Position numbers and translations under genes: made by a program
Source: Acanthococcus lagerstroemiae
Lineage: Eukaryota; Arthropoda; Insecta; Hemiptera; Eriococcidae
DNA length: 64,000 nt
Reading direction: 5' to 3'
Assembly (NCBI GenBank): GCA_031841125.1
Contig: CM063113.1
Span: forward strand, 36,645,197-36,709,196
The notes under the pieces: model-generated
What the model saw: only the letters and a program-made list of their open reading frames with translations
Told to the model about the DNA's origin: nothing
Databases searched by the model: none
Shown here: piece after piece, positions 13,024 through 23,860 of the stretch
Layout of the letters: every line of letters starts with the position of its first letter
Numbering within the stretch: position 1 is the stretch's first letter

Positions 13024-13779
13024 GGTTCGAAACATTTCTTCCTCAAGTTTCATAACGGCATGAATACTGACAAAAAGTATACCTATAAATAGAGGAAATG
13101 GCGAATTTCAAGAATTTTTTCTTTCTGGGAGAGACATTTCTCGCTTACCTTTAGGCCTAGGATAGCATGTGTATAGTTCGTTCGATAGCAAATTTCACAA
13201 GGAGCATCTTCTATTTGAAACTTTTTTTTCAAAACGGCATACCTGTCAAGGTATCTCGAAAAAACCAATTTGGGGATACAATCCATCATAAAAAATTTAG
13301 CCACGAGAGTGGGGGCCGGAATTTTTAATACATCATTCTTGAAAGCATTCCCTGCATATTTCAACAAAGTTCCGCTTGTTATGCAAAAATGTTTCTAAAT
13401 TTGCAATATCTAACCGGCTATTAATCGACTCATCAAGGAAAGAAAAGCAGGTCAAACTTTTGAAAAGTGTACACGCAAAAATTTTATAAAACGAAATATG
13501 AGTATAATGAGAACATAATATGGTAATAGAAATGAATAAAATTAAAATTGATTAGTTGGTGAACTCTAGCACAGTAGTTGCACGCACTGAATTAAAACTA
13601 CTATGAATTTGTCAGCAACAACTACTGTAGTTTGTGGTTACAACTATAAAATGTATTTAAATACTGCCCAATTCTGCAGAGCTCGCCATCGGCTATCGTC
13701 AGCACAGCTGTCAACCACGAACTGCCGTCACTCCCGATTCAACAAAAAAAGAGCGGGAACAATTTTAAACGAACTCAAG
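13024..13779. other. Non-coding, one uncharacterised minus ORF
   Basis: A 94-codon minus-strand ORF (13083-13367) contains one CxxC pair but no family I recognise. No splice or promoter evidence accompanies it. The rest is AT-rich with a local ACTACTGTAG-type symmetry near 13565-13640. Confidence 0.3.
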
Positions 13780-13863
13780 ATTATTTTTGAGACGTGCGGG
13801 GAGACGCCCGAACATGTCTCACATGAGTGTTCACCATATCCTACAAAAAAATTAAGACTTTAG
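13780..13863 (+). pseudogene. Possible LINE ORF2 C-terminal zinc-tail relic
   Basis: Translation gives TCGETPEHVSHECSPY, resembling the Cys/His tail (CxxC...ETPEH...C) found after the reverse transcriptase and RNase H of I/R1/Jockey-type non-LTR elements. A comparable tail is at about 58890-58980. No reverse transcriptase coding is detectable upstream, so this is at most a short remnant. A chance match is possible. Confidence 0.3.
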
Positions 13864-14319
13864 TCTTATCGCTGCTCGGTGCGGCAAGAATTGAAGCAGA
13901 CAGATTACCCCACACGAATGAAATTTGCCGTTGATTTCCACAATTCATTCACAACGACAATGTGGATTCCACCTCTCCGGATATGTAAACACAAGATTTT
14001 AGAACGCGGAGCACAGAGAATCCACATAATATTTTCAAAGAAACCAGTTTGAATCCAGTCAAGGAGGGGGTATGGAGTGTTTTCTCACGTCCCCGGAGAT
14101 CATCACTTCCATATGTTATCATTAATAAAATTTGATGTACTCAGAGCTATGATTTTTTATTTTATTTATTTTTAAATAAAAATACGTATTATGGTTGCGC
14201 GAATTTCGTTACACATGGTTGGTGGTCTTGGGTACAGATATTGCTGACACCGCACAACAATTTTCATTTTCCATGTTAGTAAAAAAAAAAAAATTTAAAA
14301 AAATAAATAAATAGGATCT
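13864..14319. other. Non-coding, nothing recognised
   Basis: AT-rich DNA with a long T/A tract (14150-14200) and an A-run (14281-14310). Nothing identified. Confidence 0.4.
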
Positions 14320-14850
14320 TGAAGGCTTTTACACTTTGGTGACTAACATCTCATGCCAACAAAATCGCCGAAAGCTTGACGAAAACGAAAAAATTCCAAC
14401 CAAGCAGAAAGAAGTAAAAGCTCATCATCAACTTTTATATTTTGTCAACTGATGATCAAAATGCAGACTAAATGGTCAACTTGCTGAAAATGCCGCCGAC
14501 TGACTCGCTACAAAATTTTTTCATTTCTTCACAAGTTTAAGGAAAAAAAAAAAAAGCTTAGCGACTTTTCTATTTTGCCGACTGATGTCCAAAATACCGA
14601 CTAAACGGTCGAAAACTTGCCGTAAACGAAAAATGTGAACAAAAATTTTCCATACAAGAAGAAAAAAAAAAAAAAAGGCTCGGCGACTTTTTTTTTGCCA
14701 ACTAACGTTTTAAATTCCGACTAAATGACCGAAAACTTGCCATAAGCGAACTATGTCAACTCGATACAAACATTTTCCACGCAAGCAAAAAGGAGATCAA
14801 ACTCATCGACTTTTATACTTTGTCAACTGATTTTCAAAATCTGGTGTCCA
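14320..14850. repeat. Diverged minisatellite, period about 100-135 bp
   Basis: The phrase CGACTTTTATATTTTGTCAACTGATGTCCAAAAT recurs in diverged form near 14327, 14430, 14564, 14683 and 14810. Each instance is followed by a GACTAAATGGTCGAAAACTTGCC-like block and an A-run (14305, 14541, 14660). A sixth, separated unit lies near 15114-15200. The minus-strand ORF at 14958-15383 overlaps this unit and is probably not a gene. Confidence 0.7.
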
Positions 14851-15896
14851 CAATGGGAAGGTATAGGGAGAAAAAGAGAAACGTAGCCTACGTATTTAGC
14901 AACCAGCATTTTGCACAAACATAACTTCGACAAATATCGAAGATTCAACAGTTTTTCTCATAAGGCTTGTGTTAATGCATAATAGGTAATTTCCAACTCC
15001 CCCAGGGCGGAGCGAATTCTTTGGGCTTGGGTAAAGAGGATGGACATAGGTTGAACATAACTCGGAGCGAAAATTTCTCGCGCCAGAAAGAAAAAGAAAG
15101 AAACAAGCTTAGCCATTTTTACATTTTTACCGACTGACATTGAAAATTCTGCCTGAATGATACTAAGAATTTTCACCCAAGCGAAAAAAGGTAAACGAAT
15201 TAACGATTCATTTGAGATCCACTTGGTCCAGAATACAAATCTGCCGAAAAATTCTGAATCTAAAGATTCGTGGAGGTGTATTAAGCCTCGGTTCTCCCGT
15301 GCACCCTCTCCTTTATCGATACTTCTAGGATGAAAAAAAAAAAAATCAGAAGTGAAACTGAGCGAAGAAACTCTTTGAAACATTTTTCGATGAAATCAAT
15401 ATTTATCCACTCACCAAAGAATCTTCGAATTTGTTGTGCTACTTCACTCTCTGAGGGGCGAAACTGTACTCGGATTCTGAGAGACTTCTAGAGCATTAAT
15501 ATAGGTACATCCTCAATTGACCAATTGCACTAAATTTCAGTTTTACAAGAGTGTTTGTATCACTTCCTAATTCTACTGGACTATTCCCTTGATGGCACCT
15601 CCAGGGTCAGGGTTGAGGAATTACTCTCAGAATCGAGTTCAGAGATCTCGAAAACCAGCGAATCGAATTTGCATGAATTTTGTAGGTGCCACTCACAGTG
15701 GTCGAATACGAAAACTTAATGGATTGAATGTTCTACGGCGAATTATGTATGCAATATAGGATACGGCGTATTTACGGCAAATCGAGTATGCAATATCTGA
15801 TACCGCATAGCTTTACATCGTAGGCGCTGTTCGCTACTCGGATTCTCGATGACTTATACATATAACTATTAGCCCGTCAACCAGTAGGTCTAACAG
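14851..15896. other. Spacer with one outlying minisatellite unit
   Basis: Apart from the unit near 15114-15200, nothing is recognised. 15720-15800 contains a local duplication (GCGAATTATGTATGCAATATAGGATAC; GCAAATCGAGTATGCAATATCTGATAC). Confidence 0.4.
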
Positions 15897-16117
15897 GGGG
15901 GGTCTGGTTAGCCGAGTGGATAGCGTGCTTGTCTCGGAATCCGGAGGGAGGTCCCGGGTTCGAGCCCACGTAGCAACTCGCTAAATTTCGATCTGGGCCG
16001 GTTTTTCGGTAAGTAGAGAAGAGGGCTACAACAGCCCTAACAGCCTCCCTGTGACGTCTCTGAGGTAATGCTCAAAAAGGGTGGATTCCAGGGCTCGAGT
16101 TAAGAGTAAATTAGAAA
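15897..16117 (+). mobile_element. tRNA-derived SINE, copy 1 (full head)
   Basis: The head has an A box TAGCCGAGTGG (15909-15919) and a B box GGTTCGAGCCC (15957-15967), about the spacing of a tRNA internal pol III promoter. An unrelated body of about 145 bp follows, ending in AAATTAGAAA. The same head-body arrangement recurs on the minus strand at 40508-40693, which shows it is a dispersed SINE and not a single tRNA gene. No clean target duplication was identified. Confidence 0.8.
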
Positions 16118-17849
16118 CGAGTACGTTTAATAGACCAACTGCGTATACCAGAAATTTCAGTTTACCGAGAACTATCCAATTTATGTCAACTTTTCATATA
16201 ATTCTACTAATTATGTAAACGAATTAGATACGAAATAAGAGCAGAACAATTATAGGAACTAAAAGAGTACAAAATCCCGCCGGTTAGTTCCCTATCCTCA
16301 GTTCATTTTGTCAACTTTTTCGCATCCCTCTCCTGTTCTTCAGGTATCATCTATGTAAGATCTATTTCCGACTATAATACGGGAACTTCGAGATTTCAAA
16401 GAACAAAATATATAATCGGAACATCGACGTCGGCTACATTTATTCTAATTACTGCAAAAACCCCACCAGCTAATATTTTTCTGAAGACAGAAAATATTAA
16501 GTGGTCACGCAAGAGAGGCGAAGTTTTAATATGAAATTTCCTACAAAAAAATTTGCATTTTTGCTTCAAGAAATCCGAGTTTTGCCGGAAAAAAAAAATC
16601 GAACCAAAAATTATGTTCATACAACCGTAGCAGCTAAATTTCGATGTCAACGTCAAATTGAAATTACCTTTATTAGGAAATCTTCTAGAAGAGTTTAGTT
16701 CACATTGTATTTCATCCACCAATCAGGACCCGTGCCACAGATTCCCCGGCCAATATAGAGTAAAGGTCTCCCATAAACGCTGCCATTGCTTTCTATTTTC
16801 TACTACTCTGTGATACTGATTATTTTTTAAGAAGTTGCCAAAATCGTTTTTCCATCTTATTTTTCACGATTTCTTTCTTAGTTTATGAGTTGTCAGAATG
16901 TTGTTATACAACGTACTCTGTTTCATGTTGAACTGACGTGTCACCATCTGCTATAGCGAAAGAGAAAGACAAATTATGCCACATAGAAACAAATGATACG
17001 TCACAGAAAGATGCCAAATAAACTTTGTCCTACACACATGTTCATCATGAGTCCATAATCCCTCCCCTTGAACATATTCTAGTATTTCGAAGATATTTAT
17101 GTATCAAGTAGTCTCGTACCAATAACCGTTTGTACCAATTTACTAATTTCATAAAAGACTTCGAATCTGATATCGGGTTTCCAAAAAGTAAAAAATGATA
17201 TTATCTCAGTTTTCCAACGTACCACAGACTTTTGGAGCGGGTATTCAATACACTTTATTCGCCGTACGTCGAACTGATAGACACCATCCCCGAAAATGTA
17301 CGTTCCTATTTTAGCAAAATCGTCGCCTCTTGCCGTTCATGTTCCAGCAAAATCTCGTTCCACATCACGCTCATACCTTAACCAGCACAAGGGAGGATTT
17401 TCTCCATCTCTTTCTCGTTCGCTCGTCGCGTCTCCTTCGAGCACTTTATCCGTCTTCAATATCATACGTGGAAAGTTTCTACTTCTCGCTTAAGCCTCAT
17501 CAGCGTTAAACGTGCATCAGAAACACGCCATTTCGTGCACGAGACCATAATAGGAGTTTAAAGCGGCACGGCTTATATTCTTGGTGGGCCACGACGAGGG
17601 AACCAGCCAGGCCGCGCCTCAGCGAATTGGCGAAAAAGTTGCTCGAGGAAAGACTGTACAAAAGTGTAAAGCTTTCGGTATTCCGAAGCTTCAAGAAAAT
17701 TCAGTTCAGGAATTTCAGCCGTTCGCATGGGCAATACCGCGAGTAGGGGTGTAACGGTTGCGTTTCTTAAGGAAGAGCCACTAATCCGACTACACCTCAC
17801 TAAAAGACGAAATTTAGCGTAGATCTGTGAACGCACGGCATAGTTTAAG
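16118..17849. other. Non-coding with a CpG-bearing segment
   Basis: Overlapping ORFs on both strands at 16396-16722 contain no recognisable domain. 17230-17840 retains CpGs and has short ORFs on both strands. No exon structure can be supported. Confidence 0.4.
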
Positions 17850-18013
17850 GAATATGTACCGTGCGATGATAGAGGAGATTCAATTTTAAGAGGTAAATTT
17901 GAAAAGGCATTAAGAGATTTAGAGAAAGGGAAAAGCTTCAGGAGTGGATGAGATATCAGCTGAATTACTACAAAACTTAGGCGAACATATATGCTTGATA
18001 AATGATAATGAGT

Positions 18014-18657
18014 AAGGCTAGGATTTTTATGCGGTAAGAACAGCAAAAAAGCGCTTATAAAAAGCGGTTAAAATTTGGAAAAACAAAAACAAAAAGAAAC
18101 ATAAATATGCGCTATAAAACTGAAAAAGTATAAATAAGTGCAATAAAAATATGCCATCATGGATATCAAAATGCAGGTATTTTCAACGCCTTTTCTAAAC
18201 CCCTATCGAATCGTACTACATACAGCAAAATTAAAAGAGAAAAACGTCAAAGTATTTTTTTTTTTCTGCTGGTCTTTAATTTTTCAGTCCGGAGCCGACT
18301 TTCTTCCAGCAGCTAGCTGCTTGTTTAAACTTTGAAAACCAAAAAGAAAAAAACTGAAAATATCAAAAATGTTGTATCCCCCTCCCCCATTTTGTTGGTC
18401 GATTTTTGCTTTTTTTTTTTTTTGTTTCCTATAAAAGCACGAACGACCAGGAAAACGCCCAGAAGAAGCAAAATTTTGACGTTTTTTGGCTAAAATAGAC
18501 GTTTCAATAATTTTATACTCAAAATATGCGAAAATATGCACTATAAACTTTCACCATTCGTCTTAGAATTTATTGTACGAATTGTGAAAAACATTGCGAT
18601 ATGCGGTATCTGGTGCAGCAGGAAAAAATATGCGGTATCATATAAATCCTAGCCCTA
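18014..18657. mobile_element. hAT-type MITE with 8-bp target duplication
   Basis: A 644-bp element flanked by an exact 8-bp duplication ATAATGAG (18006-18013, 18658-18665). The ends are inverted: TAAGGCTAGGATTT against AAATCCTAGCCCTA. The subterminal regions repeat ATATGCGG/ATATGCGC/ATATGCA motifs many times, as is typical of hAT transposase binding sites. There is no transposase ORF. Removing the element and one target copy rejoins the surrounding LINE reading frame, so the insertion post-dates that LINE copy. Confidence 0.9.
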
Positions 18658-18870
18658 ATAATGAGGAAATGCCAAAGGATTTAAAAAATAATGCTATTGT
18701 AACTATACCAAAAAAGAGCAGATAGGTGGGAAAATTATCGAACAATTAGCTTTCTTTCCATGCGTCAAAAATATTAACTGGATAATTTATACGATAATTG
18801 AGAATAGAATAGGTTCAGAACTAGGAGATGATCAGTTTGGATTTAGAAAAAGTAGACGTACTAGAGAAGC

Positions 18871-19031
18871 AGGGTTGGGTGTGGTAGGACGTATGCCGAT
18901 GCACGCATGCCAAAGTGGTCCCTAAGACACCGCAGCCCCAGCACCGGAAACTACCCTTTCGGACATCGCATCAGTGCCAAGGGGAACGCTTTGGGGCCGG
19001 ATTCGAGCCTCCATTTCTCCTGGCCAGGGTT
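18871..19031 (-). mobile_element. SINE-like insert, copy A
   Basis: Shares GGTGTGGTAGGACG...GATGCACGCATGCCAAAGTGG...GACACCGC...TACCCTTTCGGACATCGCATCAGTG with 31237-31352 (opposite strand) and about 60157-60350 (same strand). One end (left here) is constant in all three copies and the other end varies. The constant end is therefore probably the 3' end, so this copy reads on the minus strand. On that strand GGCTCGAATCC matches a pol III B box. It interrupts the LINE between the TREA and LRLII codons. No clear target duplication. Confidence 0.65.
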
Positions 19032-20160
19032 ACGTTTGAGATTAATTATTGTAAATGGGAGACTCAAAAATGGAGCAGGATATATATGGCATTCGGTGAT
19101 ATTGAAAAAGCTTTTGATAATGTTAAATGGGATAAAATGTTTGATATTCTAAAACGATAGGAATAAAATTTAATGAAAGGTAAGTTATTTTAAATTTATA
19201 TAAAGGACAGAAAGATATATTAAGAATAGGACAGATAGGGAGGCTAAAATAGAAAAACATGTAAGGCAAGGGTGCTTTTTATCTCCAGTATTATTTAATT
19301 CTTACATAGAGTGAGGTATAAAAGAAATAATAGAAAAATTTGAAGCAGGTGTAACTATACATGGAGAGTGAGTAAAGATGCTCAGGTTCGCAGATGATAT
19401 TGTCTTATTAGCTGAAAGAAGTACTGATTTGGAAAACATTTTAAATTGAATGGAGGAGATTTTGAGCACAGAATATTGTATGAAAATAAATAAAAATAAA
19501 ACTAAAGTAATGGTATGTAATCAATGTGAACATGATTGCTCAAATATAAAAATTGGTCGGAAAAAATTGAGGATGTGAGCGAATTTTGCTATTTGGGAGG
19601 TAAAATAACAGAAGATGGAAGGAGTGACAGGGATATTAGCAGTAGAATAGCGCAACCCAAATTAGTACTTTACCGAAAAAGTAATCTTTTCATATCAAAA
19701 ATAAATCTGGAAATCCAAAATTAATTATTTAAAACGTATGTTTGGAGTGTAGCCTTGTATGGATGTGACACTTGAACCACAGGAAAACCAGAGAAGAGAA
19801 GTATCGAAGGGTGCTATAGGCGAATACTTAGTACCAAATGGGCGGATAAGGTAAGAAATAAGGAAGTACTTCACAGAGTAGGAGGTAAAATGGATATTTC
19901 GAATTATCTGACGAGAGGAAAAGGTAAACTAATAGGACGTAACTTGTGGCACCCAGAAATAATATTACTGCTGCTAGGACGGGTGAAAGAAAGGAATTGG
20001 ATGGGGTCAGGAAAGATTCCAGTATGTTCAACGGATTTGGAATTGAAAGAACTCGCACAAGATATGGAGAAATGGAAAGCTGCATCAAACCAGTTGTAAA
20101 ACTAATAACTATTTATCATCAATTTGCCCATATTCCATGTCCCTATTCTCAATTATGATA

Positions 20161-20370
20161 GTTTTTCGCTAGGTAGTTTCAGCCCCGACACCCTAATGGG
20201 AGACCTTTTACGTCCGGAATTATGATTTACTTTGTGAGTTGCCATCATAGTTGTGGTGGTAGAGACACATCTCCGGGGAAAAATATCGATGTAGTTTTCC
20301 CTACCTTTTACCTGGGTTTATCTGTCAGAGTTTTCCTTCTATGCGCTTTCAGTTCTTCCTTAAGCTCTCT
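20161..20370. repeat. Dispersed repeat, related to 10420-10700
   Basis: Contains TTTTACGTCCGGAA and CTGGGTTTATCTGTCAGAG in the order seen at 10.4 kb. It starts about 60 bp after the LINE relic's coding end. It may be that LINE's 3' UTR or a separate insertion. Confidence 0.5.
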
Positions 20371-20702
20371 CACCATGCCAGGAGGGCATGCATAGAGGGG
20401 GATCGAAAAATATAAATACTAAAAGGTGAGAAGGTAGGAAGCTAGATAGACTGATAGAAAGAAAGAAAGATAGATAGATAAATAAATAGAGGTTCCCTGA
20501 AAATTGTTCGCACGAAAATTATCCGGAGAAAAATTGATAGCATACGAAAATGGATCGCACGAAAATTGAAAGCAGAGAAAATTGATCATACCAGAAAAAT
20601 TTCTTTTAAATATTCACAAAAAATTATTTAACGTGATTTTGTACAAAGAAATTCTAGAAACGCAAAAATTAGAATTGAAATGATTTCTTACCTATTACAG
20701 TT
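20371..20702. repeat. Short repeats: AAAG/AGAT microsatellite and GAAAATTG array
   Basis: 20455-20490 is a (GAAA)n(GATA)n(AATA)n microsatellite. 20495-20610 repeats GAAAATTGTTCGCACGAAAATT-like units. The same unit appears inverted at 22235-22345, so the two form an inverted pair about 1.7 kb apart. Confidence 0.55.
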
Positions 20703-21391
20703 GAATCAGTTAGAACCAAAAGGGGTTAAGTTCACTTTTGTCGTTTTTGCTTTTTTCACGGATTATGGGATATTGAAGAATCGCGGATCTGCTGGTGTGG
20801 TCGAAATTTCGTGAAACAGCTAGGAAAGTGCTTTTTGACAACATCGCTTTCTTTCATTTTTTTGTAATACATTTTTTTCAAAAAAATGGATTTTTTCCAG
20901 AAATTGTTCGAAAATGGTGTATTTTAGTGTAAAAATAGAAATAAACAAACAATTCTGGCCCATCCTCCCCCTTTTTGTATTTTTATACCTGAAAAGTACT
21001 ATTTTCAAAAACGAAATCGCTATTTTCCAACACAGCTTCAGAACTTTTCTTCTTAACAAGCAGGAATTTTGCTAAATTGGAATGGGACCAAGACTAAAGT
21101 GACCCTTTTATGCCTGGCTACAAAAGGGGGGAGGGACAATTAAGAGTCATAAAACTGCAAAAAAATCATTCAGAACCAAAAGGGGTTAAGTCCAGAAACT
21201 TTGAGCCCCCCAGCTTTGGCCCATCAAAATTTTATTCGACGGGACCGGGCTTAAAAGTTGTCTCTTATGACCCTCTACCACCACCCTGAAGGAGGTATTC
21301 CACAATTTTCAAACTTTCGAATAAAACAGTTTTTTTCGCTTCCTGAAAAGTGCGATATTTGGACTTAACCCCTTTTGATTCTAACCGATTC
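20703..21391. mobile_element. TIR element with AGTT duplication
   Basis: A 689-bp element. The left end GAATCAGTTAGAACCAAAAG and the reverse complement of the right end, GAATCGGTTAGAATCAAAAG, match with two differences and continue into GGGTTAAGT. AGTT directly flanks both ends (20699-20702, 21392-21395). An extra internal direct copy of the terminus (AGAACCAAAAGGGGTTAAGTCC) lies at about 21175. There is no transposase ORF; the 79-codon minus ORF (20820-21059) shows no domain. Superfamily unassigned. Confidence 0.75.
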
Positions 21392-21498
21392 AGTTAGAGT
21401 GAGGGTTCTTTTTCCTATCGAAGCGAAATTAATTTATTTTATTCGTACATCCAACGTAACACCAATATTTTTGATGGAATTGTTTGAAAGTCATGTTA

Positions 21499-21907
21499 GG
21501 GCAAAATGAACCGGGCTTAAGGAACCAAATATTCGCTTGTTATCGCACGTATTTCGTAGGTCAATCAATTTCTTTAATATTAAAAAAAAAAAAAAACTAC
21601 AGACATTGAGGAAAAATACTGATCTGTTTTCTTTAATTGAGCTACGGAGCTGTAACAGGTCCAAATCGAAAAATAAAATTTGGCTTCAGTGTAACCTATT
21701 CGTATGTTTGAAATGGGTACACGAGGAGTGCTCTGGATTTTATGGAATAGGCTTCTACATATGCGACATCTGCGTAACTTGTCAGAATAATTGTTCACAC
21801 AATAAATCGACTTTTTTGTAGTAGCTTCTTAAAATTACTTTTTACATAATAAATAGACTCTTTTTACCATTAAATCTTGATTTTTACTGGGTGGGTTCCT
21901 TTTGCCC
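21499..21907. mobile_element. Deleted DNA transposon with transposase tail
   Basis: The left end GGGCAAAATGAACC and the reverse complement of the right end GGGCAAAAGGAACC form a terminal inverted repeat 409 bp apart. Between them lies a C-terminal transposase fragment. The arrangement suggests an internally deleted pogo/Tigger-type element, but the target duplication is unclear (GTTA on the left, AAAT on the right). The superfamily is inferred from the PHD-like tail only. Confidence 0.6.
21655..21822 (+). pseudogene. PHD-like zinc finger relic of a DDE transposase
   Basis: Encodes IWLQC...C..WVHEECSGF...FYICDIC, a Cys/His pattern like the PHD-type C-terminus that follows the DDE domain in some Tigger/pogo-like transposases. 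The catalytic domain is absent. The first Cys pair spacing (CxxxxC) is abnormal, consistent with a small indel. It lies inside the 21499-21907 TIR element, which supports transposon origin over a host PHD gene. Confidence 0.5.
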
Positions 21908-22224
21908 AAATAATACCTGATTTCTTTTGCTTTTTTTTTTCCTTCTTTTTTTTTTTTGGTGAAGGTATAAAATGAAGGGTCTTAGGGAAAATTTAAAAAA
22001 AAAAGTTCTTTACAATGTTTAAAAATCATATTTGAGAACAGAAAGGTTCATTCTTTAAATTAAAATAATTTCCAGATGATTTTCGTGAATAGTTTTTTTT
22101 TCTTCTAAATCTGAGTTCAAACTCAGGTAGTTCCCAATGACCGACTCCCCCCCCCCTACTTACTAAATGTACGACGTTCGACATTATAACAGCGTATGAA
22201 ATACACCTTAATTCATCATCCAAA
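21908..22224. other. Non-coding, nothing recognised
   Basis: T-rich and A-rich homopolymer tracts and a C-tract (22147-22156). No feature supported. Confidence 0.4.
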
Positions 22225-22345
22225 AGTCACTCACACGGTCATTCCTCGCGCGAACAATTTTCGTATACGATCAGTTTTCATGTGAACAATTTTCTGTGAT
22301 CTGTCTTCGTGCGAATTGTTTTCATGCGAACAATTTTCCGGCCAC
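22225..22345. repeat. Inverted copy of the GAAAATTG array
   Basis: Repeated (G/T)CGAACAATTTTC and GTGCGAATTGTTTTC units, the reverse complement of the unit at 20495-20610. The intervening 1.6 kb contains the two TIR elements at 20703 and 21499. Confidence 0.5.
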
Positions 22346-23429
22346 CATAAATGGACACGTAAAGAGGAGGGAGGGAACACACTCCCTGAAACTCGGAGCC
22401 AGGATCCGTACAGAGACAGAGAGTCAGGCAAGAAGGTTACGAGGCACCCCCTGGAGCCACAGAGCTAAAATAGTATCGCGAGATCTTCTCGCACAGAAAC
22501 TGAAAAAAAAATTTCGTCACTCCGAGGGATTTTTTGACTCTGCCTCAAACACAGTTAATTGACGATACGAGGCAAACGTCGCAACTACAACGTCTGTCAT
22601 CAGCGCAACGAAGATACACATACTAAGGGGTACACCGTAAATAACACTAACATTGGGCTGGAGCTGATTCGACGTCGGTGGTGTGACATGTCGACAAAGC
22701 CACAAATAATTCGCATTTAAGCTGGTCGAAGTGCGGGGCGGGGGAGAGAATGATTGTCGCACGGTGTCAGTCGCCGCGGAATTGGAAAATATAACAAGAT
22801 TTGCGAAGCGGCAAACCACCGCCATATCGTTGCTTGCAATCAAACTTATAGATCGAGAGCAAGTTTTCTTTAATACGAACGCATTCAATTTTCCCGCACT
22901 TTATTTCTACTCGTCATCGTCGTCTGAGTACGTCATTTTTCGAATAACGGAGATGAAGGCGGGCCGGAAAAAAATATTAGATAAAATCCGGTCGTTTTTT
23001 TCTTTTTATGTTGCTATCGTTCTCCTCATTCATTCTATCATTTTTTTCCCCCTTTCTCGTTCGCCTTCGCCTGAACAAAGTATAGGCCTAAAAGAAAATC
23101 AGTCATCCGTTCTGCCAGTCTGATATAAGAAATTGCGCTAGAATGGTCACAAGATATCGTATCTGTTTGTAAGACAGTTCGGTTCTCGATCTCATTATAC
23201 GATTGTTGGTTTCTGTTTACTCGGTCTACGTTTATGCCACGTTCGTTGTGTTGGAAAAGCTCTTTCGTGGCGCTTTCCTGCACAGGCATTTTGCTGTATT
23301 AGACGTGCCCGAGAGAAAGCACTGCTGAGATCGACGTTGCCTTCACTTCTGAATCACATCAGAACGGACAGAGTGGTGATCTTTGAACAAATACCTTTTC
23401 CGCGAAGGTAGATTGAGGATTTAAATTAC
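22346..23429. other. Non-coding, CpG-bearing
   Basis: ORFs on opposite strands overlap (22517-22888 minus, 22731-23123 plus), and neither contains a recognised domain. The moderate CpG content suggests host sequence rather than transposon. Confidence 0.35.
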
Positions 23430-23860
23430 AATCACTCAAACAGCTCAATTTTCCCGAAGATTTTCAAAGAAATTCTTCGGAAAACATTGGACTTTTTCCT
23501 AAAGATGAATTTTTTTCTCCAAAAATTTTAGATGAGATTTCTGGTCATCAAAGAATTTTCCCGAAGATTTTTCTCGATTTCCGATAAAATTCCTCGGAAG
23601 ACATTTTCACCTGAAGACTGTTGACACAATTCATCAAAAATCTTAGGAGTTTTTCACCTACTAAGAAGTACGAAATTCTTCATGATAAAATTCTGCAAAA
23701 CCGTCTGAGTTTTCCCCCGAATATTTCCTACGAAATCCTTCAAAAATCATCCGAAAATTCTACCGAAGATTTTTAAAGACATTTTTCCGTAAAACAATAG
23801 TTCTTCAGAAATTATCGGTATTTGTTTCCAAAAATTTCCGATTTCAAAATCGAATGTGTA
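23430..23860. repeat. Degenerate GAAATTCTTCGGAAAACATT array (left part)
   Basis: Irregularly repeated pieces of TTTCCCGAAGATTTTC, GAAATTCTTCGGAAAACATT and CCGAAGATTTTT, with unit length of a few tens of bases. The same phrases resume at 37455-37730, directly after the tail of the LINE that begins just downstream here. The two halves were probably one array split by that LINE insertion. Confidence 0.65.

Larger units (their letters stand above)
17880..20098 (+). pseudogene. LINE reverse transcriptase pseudogene
   Basis: Recognisable blocks in order: GKASGVDEISAELLQNLGEH-like text (about 17930), MPKDLKNNAIVTIPKK (18669 on), DQFGFRKS (about 18832), YMAFGDIEKAFDNVKWDKMF (about 19086, fingers/palm), VRQGC (about 19264), LRFADDIVLLAE (19380-19415, catalytic FADD retained), FCYLGGKITEDGRSDRDISS (about 19585), VWSVALYGC (about 19740) and a terminal KWKAASNQ. 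It carries several frameshifts and internal stops plus the two inserts, so it cannot make reverse transcriptase. No partner ORF was found. Confidence 0.85.
17850..20160 (+). mobile_element. RTE-like LINE relic with two inserts
   Basis: A degraded non-LTR retrotransposon reverse transcriptase region, 5'-truncated, reading rightwards. It is interrupted by a hAT MITE (18014-18657) and a SINE-like insert (about 18871-19031). Excluding these, the reading is collinear from the palm domain to the C-terminal AASNQ-stop at about 20085-20098. The family resembles the abundant insect 'endonuclease-reverse transcriptase' type; assignment to the RTE clade is tentative. The endonuclease domain is absent from this copy. 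Confidence 0.8.

Noticed and set aside
14958..15383. 141-codon minus-strand ORF
   Set aside because: Overlaps an outlying minisatellite unit and A-runs, and no domain is recognised.
15897..15975. Functional tRNA gene
   Set aside because: A and B boxes are present, but the sequence continues into a body that is repeated with it at 40.5 kb, which marks a SINE.
17573..18046. 157-codon minus-strand ORF
   Set aside because: It runs antisense across a LINE relic and into the end of the hAT MITE, so it crosses a clear insertion boundary.
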